The translations under genes were made by a program, and so were the position numbers. This document shows positions 13,801 through 26,000 of a stretch of DNA of 64,000 nt, piece by piece. The stretch is from assembly GCA_034008185.1 (NCBI GenBank), contig CM067082.1, forward strand, positions 101,923,311-101,987,310, read 5' to 3'. Under the pieces are notes generated by a model. That model did not search any database. It saw only the letters and a list, made by a program, of their open reading frames with translations, and was not told where the DNA came from. Numbering within the stretch: the stretch's first letter is position 1; every line of letters starts with the position of its first letter. Source of the stretch: Gorsachius magnificus (lineage: Eukaryota; Chordata; Aves; Pelecaniformes; Ardeidae).

Positions 13801-16800
13801 TGCTAATTTGCACTTGCTGAGAAGAGGTATTACTGTCTCCCCATGACATGAAGAAGTGTTACTTAGGGCAAGTCAAAGTCTGCAAAATTACTGCTTGAGT
13901 TAGAGGGCTTTATGGATATGAAGAATAGAGCTAGACTGGGGAACCTTCAGCATCAAGGGGATTTCTTACACAAATAGACAATCTGTGAGAGGCAGAAGAC
14001 TTCTGCAGTCTGGCCCATAACTGTTTGATGACTGAATTATGGAAAAATTGAACATATCGATTGAATTTTCTCCTTGCTAAAATGAGTCAAGCTGCCAAGT
14101 GAGACACTGTTCACCTCTGATGTGTTCACTTCCCAATTTTCCCATTCTTGCTCATTGAGAGTAGGCTTTAATTCCTGTGTAGCCTCATGTTTGCATTACT
14201 CTTTGTGAAGGATCAGAGTAGACCTTAATCTCAAACCAGTTACCCAAAAATAAGGACTGGGGAGAGGACCGTGTTGAACATTTGTTCATAGAAGACAGGC
14301 AGATGACTTCAGTCCACGTGAACCCCAGTGTCTGTAGCCTGAGATTTATGGCTGAGTTTTGAATTTGAAAAGTCATCTGGTGCCACCCGTGTGCTACCTA
14401 GAAGGATTAGCTTGTCATGGGGGATAGCCACTACAGTTGCGATTTTTTTTTTTTTTTTTATGATGTTCACATTTACCAGAAAGCTTCAAACCTCTCTGTC
14501 CAGAGGATTATCCTACTCCAGGTTGTAGCGTTCAACTCGATAACAGATATCTCTGTCTCATAATTGCAGTAGTTTTGCTCTTAGGGTGCTTTTGTGGAAA
14601 GTAGCTACTGATGGTCACACTGTGTTCTGCTGGAGTCAGCTCCTAGGGTCATCCAGGCTGCAGGCAGATGCAGTAACTCAGAGGGGCAGTACTGGACTTT
14701 TCAAGAGAAAAAACTCACAATGCAAAGATTTCACTGTGCATCAGAAACAATGTCACAGCCTCAACCTCTTTGTAAAATGGAATTTCTACTTTTGAGCCTC
14801 TTCTGTGTTGAGATGCTGCAAGAGTTTTATGTCAGGCTGGGAATTCTCTAATGCATGTCCTCTCCTACAAAAGGCGGAGGAAAGGAATTCAGTATCGTAA
14901 TGTTGTCGCCAATAATCTTTTAATTCACCAGATATTTGAATTTTACGGGAGAGTAATATGTTTCCTTATATCCTAAGAGATGGAATTAGCAATAAATTCT
15001 GCCCCTACTTCTCAGAGTTCTGATTTTGTAGCCATTGCTCCTCTTACAGTGTTTCAGGTGTCAATTGTGCTATCTATTTACCACATGGATAAACACATAG
15101 CAAGCATTATATCACTTTATTAGGACACTAATATCTAAGAGCTTTGTCTTATGACATGGTATAAACGATAAATCACATGCTCATTGCAGTTATTCTTTAT
15201 GTCAAGTCTTATTTCTACATCCCAGGCAGAAAAAAGTGTTTGGTACAGTTTTCTTGTTATGTCTTTCCGCCTCCTCTCTTGTTATTAATAGATGGTGTGC
15301 CTGATTATTCTGCCAGGAAAGGCAATATGGGATAAATCATGGGCTCGGATAAGGGAATCAGAAAGAAATGTCTCAGTTCTTACACGGTATTGATGACTGT
15401 GATTTTCTTTGGGAGAGATGGGTGAAACCAGTGCACTAAAGACCAGATAGTCGAAGTTCAGCCAAAACTGCTTAGCCTGGTACTTCCTATTGAAAAGGGT
15501 GCTCTAGAGCCCTGAGAAATGAAGATCATGTCTAGTGTTTATGTCATGTAAATATGGTTCAAGGTATCACCCTGGTAAGAGGTCCTCATCAAACACTTGT
15601 TGTGGTAAGTGATTGCCCATTGACCAATTTTCTAAGCTAAAAGCATGCTGTACAGTCCCAGACTATGTATTTCTGGTAGAATCATTAGGGAAAAAGAACA
15701 GATTTGTATTTTAATGAAGAGGTGTATTAATTTTACCATAAAAGGAAGAAGTAGTATTTTGTGTCATCATAACCACAGCTATCTGCCGTGCAGGATCTGC
15801 AATTGCTGTCCATCAGAGCTTTCACCTTTGGTTTGCTGGTGCCACGCAAGACCACAACAGCTTGCTTAGCTGCAGCTTGTTGTTTTGTTGGCATCAGTTT
15901 TTTTCTTTTAGAGGCAAGCAGCCTTTATTTTCCCTTTCTCCTCTTCCACTGGAGCAGAATGGGGATGTGGGGGAGAAGAGAAACACAGAGATGTCAGCTG
16001 TGGCCTTCAGCCTGTCCTTTCAACCACAGCAGGTTTAATCCAGGCTGTGAAGAAAACAGTTCTTGCCTGCCCAAGCTGTCCAGGGCCTTCTGCGTGACAT
16101 TCTTGAAGAGTCACTTCAGCCAGGTTTTATAACAAAATTGGCATTGACTTTATCAACCAGTTCCATCCATGACTCAGATTTCTCACCATAGTTATGGCCA
16201 AGCATACAAAACTTTCCTAAACAGGATTCACTGAAAGCCTTGAATGCCTGCCTTTTCCGTTACGGACACTCTGCTATGGAGTAACCATACCACCTTGCAT
16301 ATCTCACCAAAACCTATTTCTTGATTTATATCACATCTGTCCGATGATTTTCGAATGGGTAGCTTTAACCACAGATGACTATAGATATTCCTGGGGACCT
16401 GAAGCCATGTTTCGTAATAACAAGCAGATATCAAGGATCCCAGGATCTTTCTTGCCAAAGATGAACTCATTTCTGCAGGTCTTACAGGAGGCCATCAGTT
16501 CATCTTGCTCTCCAAAGCCACAACATCCTACAAAAAAACCCAACCAAAAAACCCAATACAGTATAATCTGAACAGAGCATTAAAAATCTATGACAAAGTT
16601 TATCTCTGTCTCTATATTTTCTGCTCAAGTTCCTTGTTTATTATCTTTTACATGAAGGTAGTTCAGTACCTGAACTGTTTCTGCCCAAGTGGATTAATGT
16701 GTGTATCAGGTAGAAAATGTGGTACCTGATAGAACCAACGCACATTTTCACAGAGCATAGACAGAGCTGTTGCTTAGACAATACAGATCGACAAGGCAGC

Positions 16801-18749
16801 AATACCGTTCTTTATCTACATATTTATTCTACACTGTGGGTTGTTTCTTAATTATTACAGGGTCTTCAAGAAGAACGCTCTACCCTACAATAATCCTCAA
16901 TAGATTTCTGTTGCACTAAGGATTTTGCAAGGACAGGAGAAGAAGTGGGGTGAATTCTTCTCTGTTTCTGTTGGCGGGTTACAATTTCCCATACGCGTCT
17001 GAAACAAGACCCTAAACTCTTGTCATTTCTTCTTTGCCAGTAGTGTCTCTCCCAGTTTTGTGTCTGGATGATTGTTTGGCCAGGGGACGAAGTACGATTG
17101 TGTAAATGCCTGAACTGAGCTATTTGGTTGGTACTAAAGCTATTCTGATTAATCTCTAGCTCATCTCTCTCTCATCACTACACAGTTCTGGAGTGAAGGA
17201 ATGCAAAAAGGAGGTAGGTTGAGCACTCCGTTACAGTGTTGAACTAGCTTGAGACTGCTCGCAGGACAAGATTTGCCTGACTATGTATCAGGACTATAAG
17301 AGGTGCAAGTTACTATTTGGGCGAGTTTTCCTGTTGCCTTGTCTGTGTGGAGTAGCTGTGGGGAGAAGGAAGAGAAAGGCTTCTCTTTGGAGTACCATCT
17401 TCTGCATGAGCCTAAAACTGACATTGCCTATCCGGTCCTGCAACTTGAAGGAAAGCAAGAACCACACTATCTAGTGCATAGATGTCGTTAGGGCATTGCA
17501 TTATTTGTTCCCTAATTCAGGCCTCTCTTCTCTTTGAGAATCACTCAGAAAGACATCCTGTTTTCAGCAGATTTTTGCCAGACCATTTAGGGGAATGTGA
17601 TTTCAACCTCTGCTTTGTTTGCAGACTACCCACTCCATCTGTTAGTTGTTTGGTGTTTGTGATGAGTGGTTTGTGGCGTAAATTGCATGAAGTCTTGTTC
17701 TTTAGCAGGAATGAATCAATACACAGCTACACTCTTTTACTCTTCAAAAAAAAAAAAAAAGCCTGGCATGTTGTTTTGCTTCCAGTCCTTGATTGGTTGC
17801 CTGAAATTTTTGGAGAAATAGCAAACAGTGATTAATATATAAATGCAATTTTTTCCCAAATAAAATCGTTGTTCAAACAATTTTTACCATGAAGAAGAGG
17901 GAGCACAGTGGTATTGGGTAACTAGTGTCCATAAACACATCAGGATAGCGCGGCTTTCCCAAAGCCCGGTAGCATATCTAGTCTTTGTTTCCATAAGGCA
18001 TGGCTTGATCCCACCCTTTTTTGTGGGATTTAGGAGCTCTGGACTCAACAGCTCAAAGAGTAAGAATTAAACTGTAGTGGGAGGTGTGCACAAAGTGAAG
18101 GCTCTCCAGTGAGGATCACTGTAAATACAAACAGAGGATTTGCTCCTTTGCAGTTCCAAGCAGATGAGAAAGTCTAGTATGCGGCAGAGTAGGTTTGGGA
18201 GCAGCAGCTTGCTCGCTGGAAGGAAGAAGAGGATAAAGAGAGTTTGAAGGCGACGCTAGTGTGGTGAAATGTGTTCACTGGAAGGTGGCTTAGACCTTTG
18301 TACTTCCATAAATACGGACCTGTTAGGGGGTGTAGGGGCGATAGGCTGAGGATGAGCATGTGGGATGATTAAAGGCCACATCTGTCCAGTTTTGCAGCTG
18401 CTTCGAGTCCAAGCGCCGCTTCCCCCCTCCCCTTCCTCACCCTGCATCGAGGTGCCTTGTGCCTCCCTTGCGCTGCAGGGAGATGCTGACAATGTGGTAT
18501 AGATCAGAAGACGCGCTGGGAAAGGAAAAATCCGACATTGACTAATGCCTGATTAAATCATATGTTTGGGATCTCCTGGGTCACGAACTGTGAGAACTTT
18601 CCATGAAATTATGAGCCATAACTCAAGCAGGCAGCTCTGGGACAGTTGCACAGCTGCACAAGGCATGCAAGCTACCCTTTTGCACTCGAGATGGATTTTT
18701 TTTTTTCCCTCCCCACCCCCAGTAAACCTCTCTCTGACTTGCAGGTAAA
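10806..18749. other. Unique non-coding DNA, no gene recognised
   Basis: About 8 kb without a feature that I can name. Open frames are short and match no family I know. Homopolymers include 17 T at 14443-14459 and 15 A at 17746-17760. Composition turns GC-richer only after about 18.4 kb, on the approach to the CpG island. Around 18.69-18.75 kb a T-rich then C-rich tract ends in CAG. It is followed 23 bases later by GCAG/GTAAAG, a good match to splice signals, but no exon can be defined from this alone. Confidence 0.65.
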
Positions 18750-19260
18750 GCCGAAATGCGTCCCCCGGGCCCCCCTCCCGTGCCCGCAGCCGGTAGCTGG
18801 GCTGACCCGAGGGGCCGGGCTCGGGCCGGCGGCCCAGCCGGGGGGGGAAGCGGAGCCCGGGGGGGAAGCGGAGCCCGGCGGAAAAGCTGTCGGTCGTTGC
18901 CTGCAGTCCCGGCGGCCGGGCCCGGCAAAGCCCGGAGCCTGGGCCGGGGCTGTGAGGTGTGCGGGCCCCTAGAGGGTGCTGACGGCACAACGGAGAGAGG
19001 CTTCGCCTGCGCGGCTCCAGCTGCAGGGCAGAGAATTGACTTTATCGTTCCTTTCAGATCTTTACCCGGTATCGTTCCCCAAACATCCTTAAATTGGATA
19101 GTCGAGGCTGCTCGCAGATTGCTCGTCAGCATCCTGCCGCCCGCAGCAGGCAGAGCGCGGGATACGCCGGCTCTGCCGCCTGCCGCCACCCGGAGGGATC
19201 GTTGCGCCCAGGGCTGGGGCACAGGGTGGCGTTTGGGGAGGGGGGCGGCAATGGGGAGAC
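18750..19260. promoter_or_regulatory. CpG island, possible promoter
   Basis: Seen directly: roughly 500 bases are very GC-rich and packed with CG dinucleotides, against flanks that are AT-rich and CpG-poor. Within it, an 18-bp unit (GGGGGGAAGCGGAGCCCG) is repeated about twice at 18842-18878. In bird genomes such islands usually mark promoters, often of broadly expressed genes, but orphan islands exist. Open frames cross it on both strands. One is a plus-strand 185-codon frame starting at 18756 (G at -3) that is rich in Pro, Gly, Ala and Arg and resembles no protein I know. High GC removes stop codons, so these frames are weak evidence. Which strand would be transcribed cannot be settled from sequence. 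Confidence 0.7.
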
Positions 19261-19380
19261 ACACACAAACACACCCTTCTTGCAGCGGATGGAGCAAACT
19301 TGGGGTGGGGTGACAAGTTTTTTCCAGGCGCCCCTTCTGCAAGCGGCTGGCTGGACAGTGGAAGCGCCCGACTGCATGTG

Positions 19381-20093
19381 CCCGTGCCAAGGGTTGGGGG
19401 TGGTGCTTCCATGGGGGAGAGGGCTGGAGGTGCCCGTGCCAAGGGTTGGGGGTAGCGCTCTTCCATGGGGGAGAGGGCTGGAGGTGCCCGTGCCAAGGGT
19501 TGGGTGTAGCGCTCTTCCATGGGGGAGAGGGCTGGAGGTGCCCGTGCCAAGGGTTGGGTGTAGCGCTCTTCCATGGGGGAGAGGGCTGGAGGTGCCCGTG
19601 CCAAGGGTTGGGGGTAGCGCACTTCCATGGGGGAGAGGGCTGGAGGTGCCCGTGCCAAGGGTTGGGTGTAGCGCTCTTCCATGGGGGAGAGGGCTGGAGG
19701 TGCCCGTGCCAGGGGTTGGGGGTAGCGCTCTTCCATGGGGGAGAGGGCTGGAGGTGCCCGTGCCAAGGGTTGGGTGTAGCGCTCTTCCATGGGGGAGAGG
19801 GCTGGAGGTGCCCGTGCCAAGGGTTGGGGGTGGTGCTTGCATGGGGGAGACGGCTGGAGGTGCCTGTGCCAAGGGTTGGGGGTAGCGCTCTTCCATGGGG
19901 GAGAGGGCTGGAGGTGCCCGTGCCAAGGGTTGGGGGTGGTCTTCCATGGGGGAGAGGCTGGAGGTGCCTGCCAAGGGGGTGGAGGTGCCTGTGCCAAGGG
20001 TTGGGGGTAGCGCTCTTCCATGGGGGAGAGGGTTGGAGGTGCCCGTGCCAAGGGTTGGGGGTAGCGCTTCCATGGGGGAGACGGCTGGAGGAG
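19381..20093. repeat. Minisatellite, 54-bp unit, 14 units
   Basis: This is a tandem array with a G-rich plus strand. Unit starts (at the CCCGTGCC or CCTGTGCC word) fall at 19381, 19433, 19487, 19541, 19595, 19649, 19703, 19757, 19811, 19863, 19917, 19967, 19988 and 20042. Most units are 54 bp; those at 19381 and 19811 are 52 bp, the one at 19917 is 50 bp, and the one at 19967 is a 21-bp remnant. The core reads CCAAGGGTTGGG, then TAGCGCTCTTCCATGG, then GGGAGAGGGCTGGAGG. Units are nearly identical, so the array is young or kept uniform by conversion. Because 54 is a multiple of 3 and the unit has no stop in several frames, long artificial frames run through it on both strands. Confidence 0.97.
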
Positions 20094-23000
20094 CCCCGGA
20101 GCACTCCGCTTGACGCCCTGTCATGCCGCCCTGCTTGCTCCGTGTTGCAAAGGAACGCAAGGCGTGCAGAGCCGCAACAACTGCGTTCAAATAATTTATT
20201 AATCAAGGGGACTTAGCTGCAGAAATGTGGTTTCAAAAATCTCAGAGGATTTTCTCATGGAGACTTTCTGAGGTAAAATAAAAAAAAAACCCCAAAACTA
20301 TCAGGGATCAAACAAGGCACTTTCTCTGTGTCTCTCTTCTCCCACACTGTTTATGGAGGGAAGGAGAAGCATAGGCAATGGGCAAATGCGCATTAATCCA
20401 TTCCTGCCAAAATTTCTGTTAGGAAACATCTCTGTCTCCTACCTTTACCATTAGCCTGTTTGGGTGCTTTGCGGGATTGATTTGATACATTGATTCTATT
20501 ATGGCAGAGCTTGCAAAGAGTGAAAAAACATGAAATACAGTTCCCTAAAGAGCAGATTTCTTGGTCAAGAAAGACTAGCAACAGAAAGAGAGCGCTAGCA
20601 AGTATGCTAAATAAAAGCAGATACCAATCATAAACAATTACATATGTGCTTAAAAATTCTCCTCCTGACATCTTTACATTTACTGGTAGAAGTCACCTTA
20701 TGAATATCAGCAGACGAATTATTCTATATGGGTAAGGAGTTGAAAAAGCAAAGGACATCTCACTTTTTCCTTTAACCTTGGGGAATAGAAAAGATCTGGC
20801 TCCTGCATCTCTTTTGAGAATACAGTCACTGCAAGGGAAAAACCCATATGCATTGGAAGGCTTCTGAATACATCTAAATAACAGGCATATCAATGAAATG
20901 CCAGACTTCGGCTGAATGATAACCCATATATAAATCATACGTGCTGTTTACCTCAGATTTACGCTGAACTGCAAATCTAGCTCTGCTGGGAAGTTTGCAC
21001 AGATGGACCAAACCAGACTGGCTAAGAAGTGCATCTGCCTCATCCATTTGTATAGGCAGAGCTAGACTGACAGTCTTAAATCTCCAAAGGAAACTAGGGA
21101 TCTTTTTATGTTCTGGCTAGAATAGCAACCCTGTTTGTTTGTTTGTAGTTAGAACGAATATCTTGTGGTCATTCAAATATTAATTTTAAATAATACTTGT
21201 TATGACCGTAATTGCCTTTCTGTGATACATACTCTCTTGCAATTGGTCGAGCTGTTTGAGAAGGTATTTGTTATTCTCACTTCTTTGCTAAATAGTTTTG
21301 GCGCGTAACTTTCAGCCTGTGGATTGATTGCAAACTTTCTCCTTTGAATATTCGTTACGCATCTTGGATGTCTAAACATACAGCATGGTATTGTTTCTGG
21401 CTGCTGATCGTGTGACTCAGATTTTTAAACAGTAGATGGATAATTGGCAAGTAACAAACTTTCAATACAAATTAATCATTCTGGCATTATGGAAAATGCA
21501 GAATTCTCAAGGATTTCCAGAAATACCTACTGGCTATATGAATATTCTGAAATAATGAATAGTATTACTCACAGCCAACTGAAGTTTGGCAATCATGCCT
21601 GCAAAATATTTTTGAAAAAGGTTCATGCCTGTTTGGTTTTTGCTATTCAGCTAGAACAAGTGCTATCACTTCCTAACTTGTGATTAATTCAGTGTTGCCA
21701 AATTCTGTGATTTTTATTGCAAGTCTCGTGATACTTGATGGTTTTTTTCCCCTATAACTTCCCATTCCTGGAGACATTTAATTAGGTGAGAATCTCAGTT
21801 TTCATTTTTATATAAGTAAGTTTTTACTCCTCAGACTGTGAAGAAGTTTGAAAATATGACCCAGGGGCATCCTAAAGACAGCCACAAAACCCAGAAAAAA
21901 TACAAATTAATCTAATTTTCTTTTTTTTTTTTTTTTTTGTCTTGTGATCTTCAGATAGTTCCTGAATCATCTGATTCATGACTTTTGAATATTTAGGGAT
22001 GGGGATTACCCTTAATGAATTTTCCCATTTCCCTCCTGACATTTAAAACACTAACACATTTTCTTCAAAGGGGAAGGACTGATCGTTGTGGAGCTGCAGT
22101 GAGGCCACACGGACAATGTTCAAAGCGCTCCCCTGCCACCTGTACTCGTAGCTCAACCTAACTGTGATCAGAACACATTTTTTACTTCATGTTATTTTGC
22201 TCAAAGGTCAAATTCTTTGGTTCCCAGGCGCAATGAAACCCATTACACACTGTGCTATTACAAGGTGACCCTCCCTACGGCCTGAAATAGGAGACACATT
22301 GCCTTCTCAGGATAACCTGCCACGAACAGTAAAAAGTGAAGCTTTGCATGACGAACCTTGTATGATGTGTGCAAACATGCGGATGTTCATAAGAAATTTT
22401 TTCAGCTACAGGAACAGAGGAGATCATCATGCTTTTCACAGATGAATATTCCTTAATATTCCTTCCTGGATACTCCTCTCTCATCCCACTATTTACTTAA
22501 TCATGCATGAACCAGTCCCAGTTTCTGTGAATGTACTTGCTGTTTGTAAGTGTTTCCAATAGGAAAAGTGTGTACACTGCTAGAGTAAATAACGTACAGT
22601 TGATGGGTTGTTCAAACTGTTTGATTAGCATTTTTCAGAGCTGGCTGAAAAGCAGGGTTTCCAGTTTGTGAGGATTTTTTTATGTTTTAGAAATTTGACT
22701 TTGGTCCAATTGGCCTGAAAACTTTTTTTTTTTTTAAATTTCCTATGAACTGAAAAAATGTGTTCTGGAGACATTGGCTAGGGATGTCTCATGCGGCAGT
22801 CAAACTGAGGAGAAGGTTGGTCTGATTTTTCAGCCTCTTTTCCCCCCCAGAGGTTTCGCTTCTCTGTTTCCCTGCTGCTGAGCTGTAATGCCACCATTCC
22901 TGTAACATAGCTCAGGCTCACTCTGGCCTGAGCAGTCCTGCCCTTCCTCTTCCTCCTGCAACTTCAACCTCCTTGCTACTGCTCCTCTGCTGGAGGGGGG

Positions 23001-26000
23001 CACAAGGGGAACCATCTAGAAACAAAATATTTGCTGCGTGGCCCCTTCACAACTGGTGGCTACCCAGGGAAGAGGGCAGAATCCAAGCAGGAGAGGGAGG
23101 CAGCTCCTACCCTGGTCTGCAAGAAGACATTTTTAGCCAGGGATGAGGCTTTTCCTTCCTCCCCAACAGGCACGTTCTAAGAAAATTGATGATGAAATGG
23201 ATGATTGCTACTGCTCCTGCTGTTTAGGTCCAATCTGAAGGAAAGACTCCCATCTATTGGGTTTTGGATTAAGCCTTTTGCTAGTAGGGCAGAATTAAAA
23301 TGGATAATTAAGACAAGAAAGTGATTCTTGTCATGGAGCAAAAGGCTGAAAAGTGGTCTGGCTAAAGTAAATGTGAAGGGCAAACACATTTATTGCCCTG
23401 ACCTGCATCTCTGCTTTGACCTGTGTGACATTTCTGCCTCCAGATTCTCCCTTAAACTAGTGAGAAGTTTTGATCCTGATCTGGCCATTGCAGCTGAAAT
23501 GGGAAGGGAGAAAAAAAGAAATTGCCAGCAAAGGAAAGGCACCATAAAATAGACTATAGTGGAAGGAAATTAAAGATAAGGAGAGCTATGAGAGACTCAC
23601 TGTTGAAATGCGCATTTCACTGACAGGGCACTTGCAACAAGGAATGAGGAAAAGGAGGAGGGGACATACCCTGCGCGTGTGGGAAGTTGGCGAGCTTTCT
23701 TAGGGCAGGAAAAAACACTGCACATGACAGGAGGCCTGGAGCCCTGTCTCCTGCTAAACTGCCCTAAAACATGGATGGTCTCATCTCGATTGGCTTTGCC
23801 TGAGACCTTTTCCCCGCCAGCCGGCCATTGTGCATGGCAGGGCTGTGTGACGACAGAGGAGTGTCCATTCCTTCTTACTGTGGTGTCACTGTGTGACAAC
23901 CACCTGCGTGCTGGCATACGCATGCCTGTGTCCTCACTTGATGAGTCAGGAAATCCTCCCCCATCCTCTGTGCATAAGTTTAAAAAGTGCTGATTTAATG
24001 TCTTTTTGGATTTGCCTCGAGTATTTGGGAGGTTTCTTTCCAGTCAAAACAAAACAAAACAAAAAACCCAAACCACATTGCCAGATGCTACACTGCTAGT
24101 ATATCATAAAGCAAAGCAAGCCATAATTTTGTCACAGATACATATGGTAGAGGGCTGATGGAGTCAGGCTGAGGAATCAGAGGCTTCAAAGAGGCCAGGA
24201 AACAGGCCTTGCAATAAGCCTATTTTTTAATATGATTAGGGACGGTTAAGGATGTGAATTTGTATCACAAAAAAAGTTCTGGAGTTCTCTTCCTGATCAG
24301 GGACAAAAAGCAATTTTAAAATGGGAAATGTTGAAAGTTGCTGGCCTGATCTTCTGTCTCCCATGCATCTACCGCAGTGACTCATGGAAGCTGCGGTTCT
24401 CATGATCTGCTCTCCTCCAGGGCTGGCACTCCCCATTCAGATGACTCTTTCCATCATGAGCTGCGGGAGTCCAAATAAAAAGAATACTGTGGTGCACTGT
24501 GGAAAATGTGCTCAAGTCCATGAGCCAAAGAGGAAGGAGAAGGGGGGCTCACAGCACTTGAATTACCGCTCCCATGAGACAATAGGACTAAGAAGATGAC
24601 TGGAAAATGAGGCTGAAAAGAGACACTATGATTTTTGTTACGACCGCTTTTCGTGATTTGGGTTAGCACATCCCAGAGCTAAAAATTTTACTTTTTGTGA
24701 TGGGAAATAAAAAACTTCTTAGAAAATCAAAACTTTCTCATGGAAAGCGCATTTGGCAGAATTCACATTTTCTTTTAGCAAAAGCAGTAACGCTTCGATG
24801 GGTTTTCTGATCTGTTCTGCTTCCCATATTTAGCCCTGTTTCAAGTTGGACTGAGCATGGGGTGCAGTTGCTACAGCCACAACTACACTTATGTAGGTGC
24901 CTAATTAGTCAGTTTGATCAGCTGTCACCAGGCTTCTATCCACAATGTGCTTGCAATTCTTTTTGTAAATGCTGCTTTAAAAGTACTAGCTCCCAAGAGA
25001 CTGAAGGGTAAGAATAGAACAATATTTTGAGTGATGACATATGGTGTCCCTTTTCTTCCCTCTAGCTGGAGTTCTGAGCCCGCGTACTTGGCAGCCTGAT
25101 AGAGCAAACCAGAAGAGGTCTAGTGGAACAGATTTGTTAGAATTTCAGGCTTTTGTGTGCAAGCTCCCGTGCCAAAATATATAACTTGAGTGTTCAGTAG
25201 TCACAACAAAGCTTGTTCTGGAGTTGCATAGCTTCTAGAGTGAGACACAGCACAGTGTGTAAAAATGGGTCCCTTTATGAGTTCCTGGTCTACTGGACTC
25301 ATAAAAATAATTAATAGGGCATCCACCATACCGTACCTCTCTGCTTGGTCTGTGAGACATGCCAGCTCTTGCAGTTTTGTCAAGCTGGGTGGGACCGAGG
25401 GATTTTCCATAAGCCCCAGCTCAGAAACTTCACGGGAGTCTCCAATCTCACTTTGAGAAAAAACACACCTGACCTCTATAGAGATATTCTTGAAGGCAAC
25501 TCAGGTGAACTTGAAGATTCAGAGTGTTTGAAGTATTTCCCTCTCTCTTCCTTGTGGGCAGTAGCAGAACGGGTGAGTAATGCCTTTCTGTAATAGGTGG
25601 CACAAAGTCCACTGACTGCAGCATCCTATGCCCTTTACTCTCTGTAAGTGGAACTCCCTTTCTGTATGTCTCCTTCTATCATGAGTGGCACCAGTGCAAC
25701 CAGATAGGAGAATGATGTGCTGTGGAAAATGGAGTTCTACAGAACCAAGTGTTTTTATGGGGAAAAAAGCAATCTGTTAAGTACCCTGCTTAGCCACAGA
25801 AAGCAATGTACAATCTGGCCTTTGCTAATGGCCTGGAGGGAGTAACTCCCCATGTCATCATGTTGGCCTTTTTCTTGTGAAATGTATTGTGTTGGATGTT
25901 ACACAGGATCTTCTCTTCCCTGGGCAATAGCATTTTAAGTATAAATGACATTAAAGAGCAGAACACCACTTGACGGACAAGATCGTTTTGTTCTTGAAAG

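Noticed and set aside
14745..14800. MIR-like ending (CCTCAACCTCTTTGTAAAATGG)
   Set aside because: A single short match to the 3' core with nothing upstream; too little to separate from chance.
18690..18750. Splice-like signals (pyrimidine tract, CCCCCAG, then GCAG/GTAAAG)
   Set aside because: The implied exon would be 23 bases long with an in-frame TAA at its start. It is kept only as a note beside the CpG island.
18623..20206. 527-codon minus-strand frame rich in Pro, His and Trp
   Set aside because: Its length comes from the 54-bp minisatellite and the CpG island, both poor in stops. Three minus frames and two plus frames are open at once, so frame length carries no evidence of coding.
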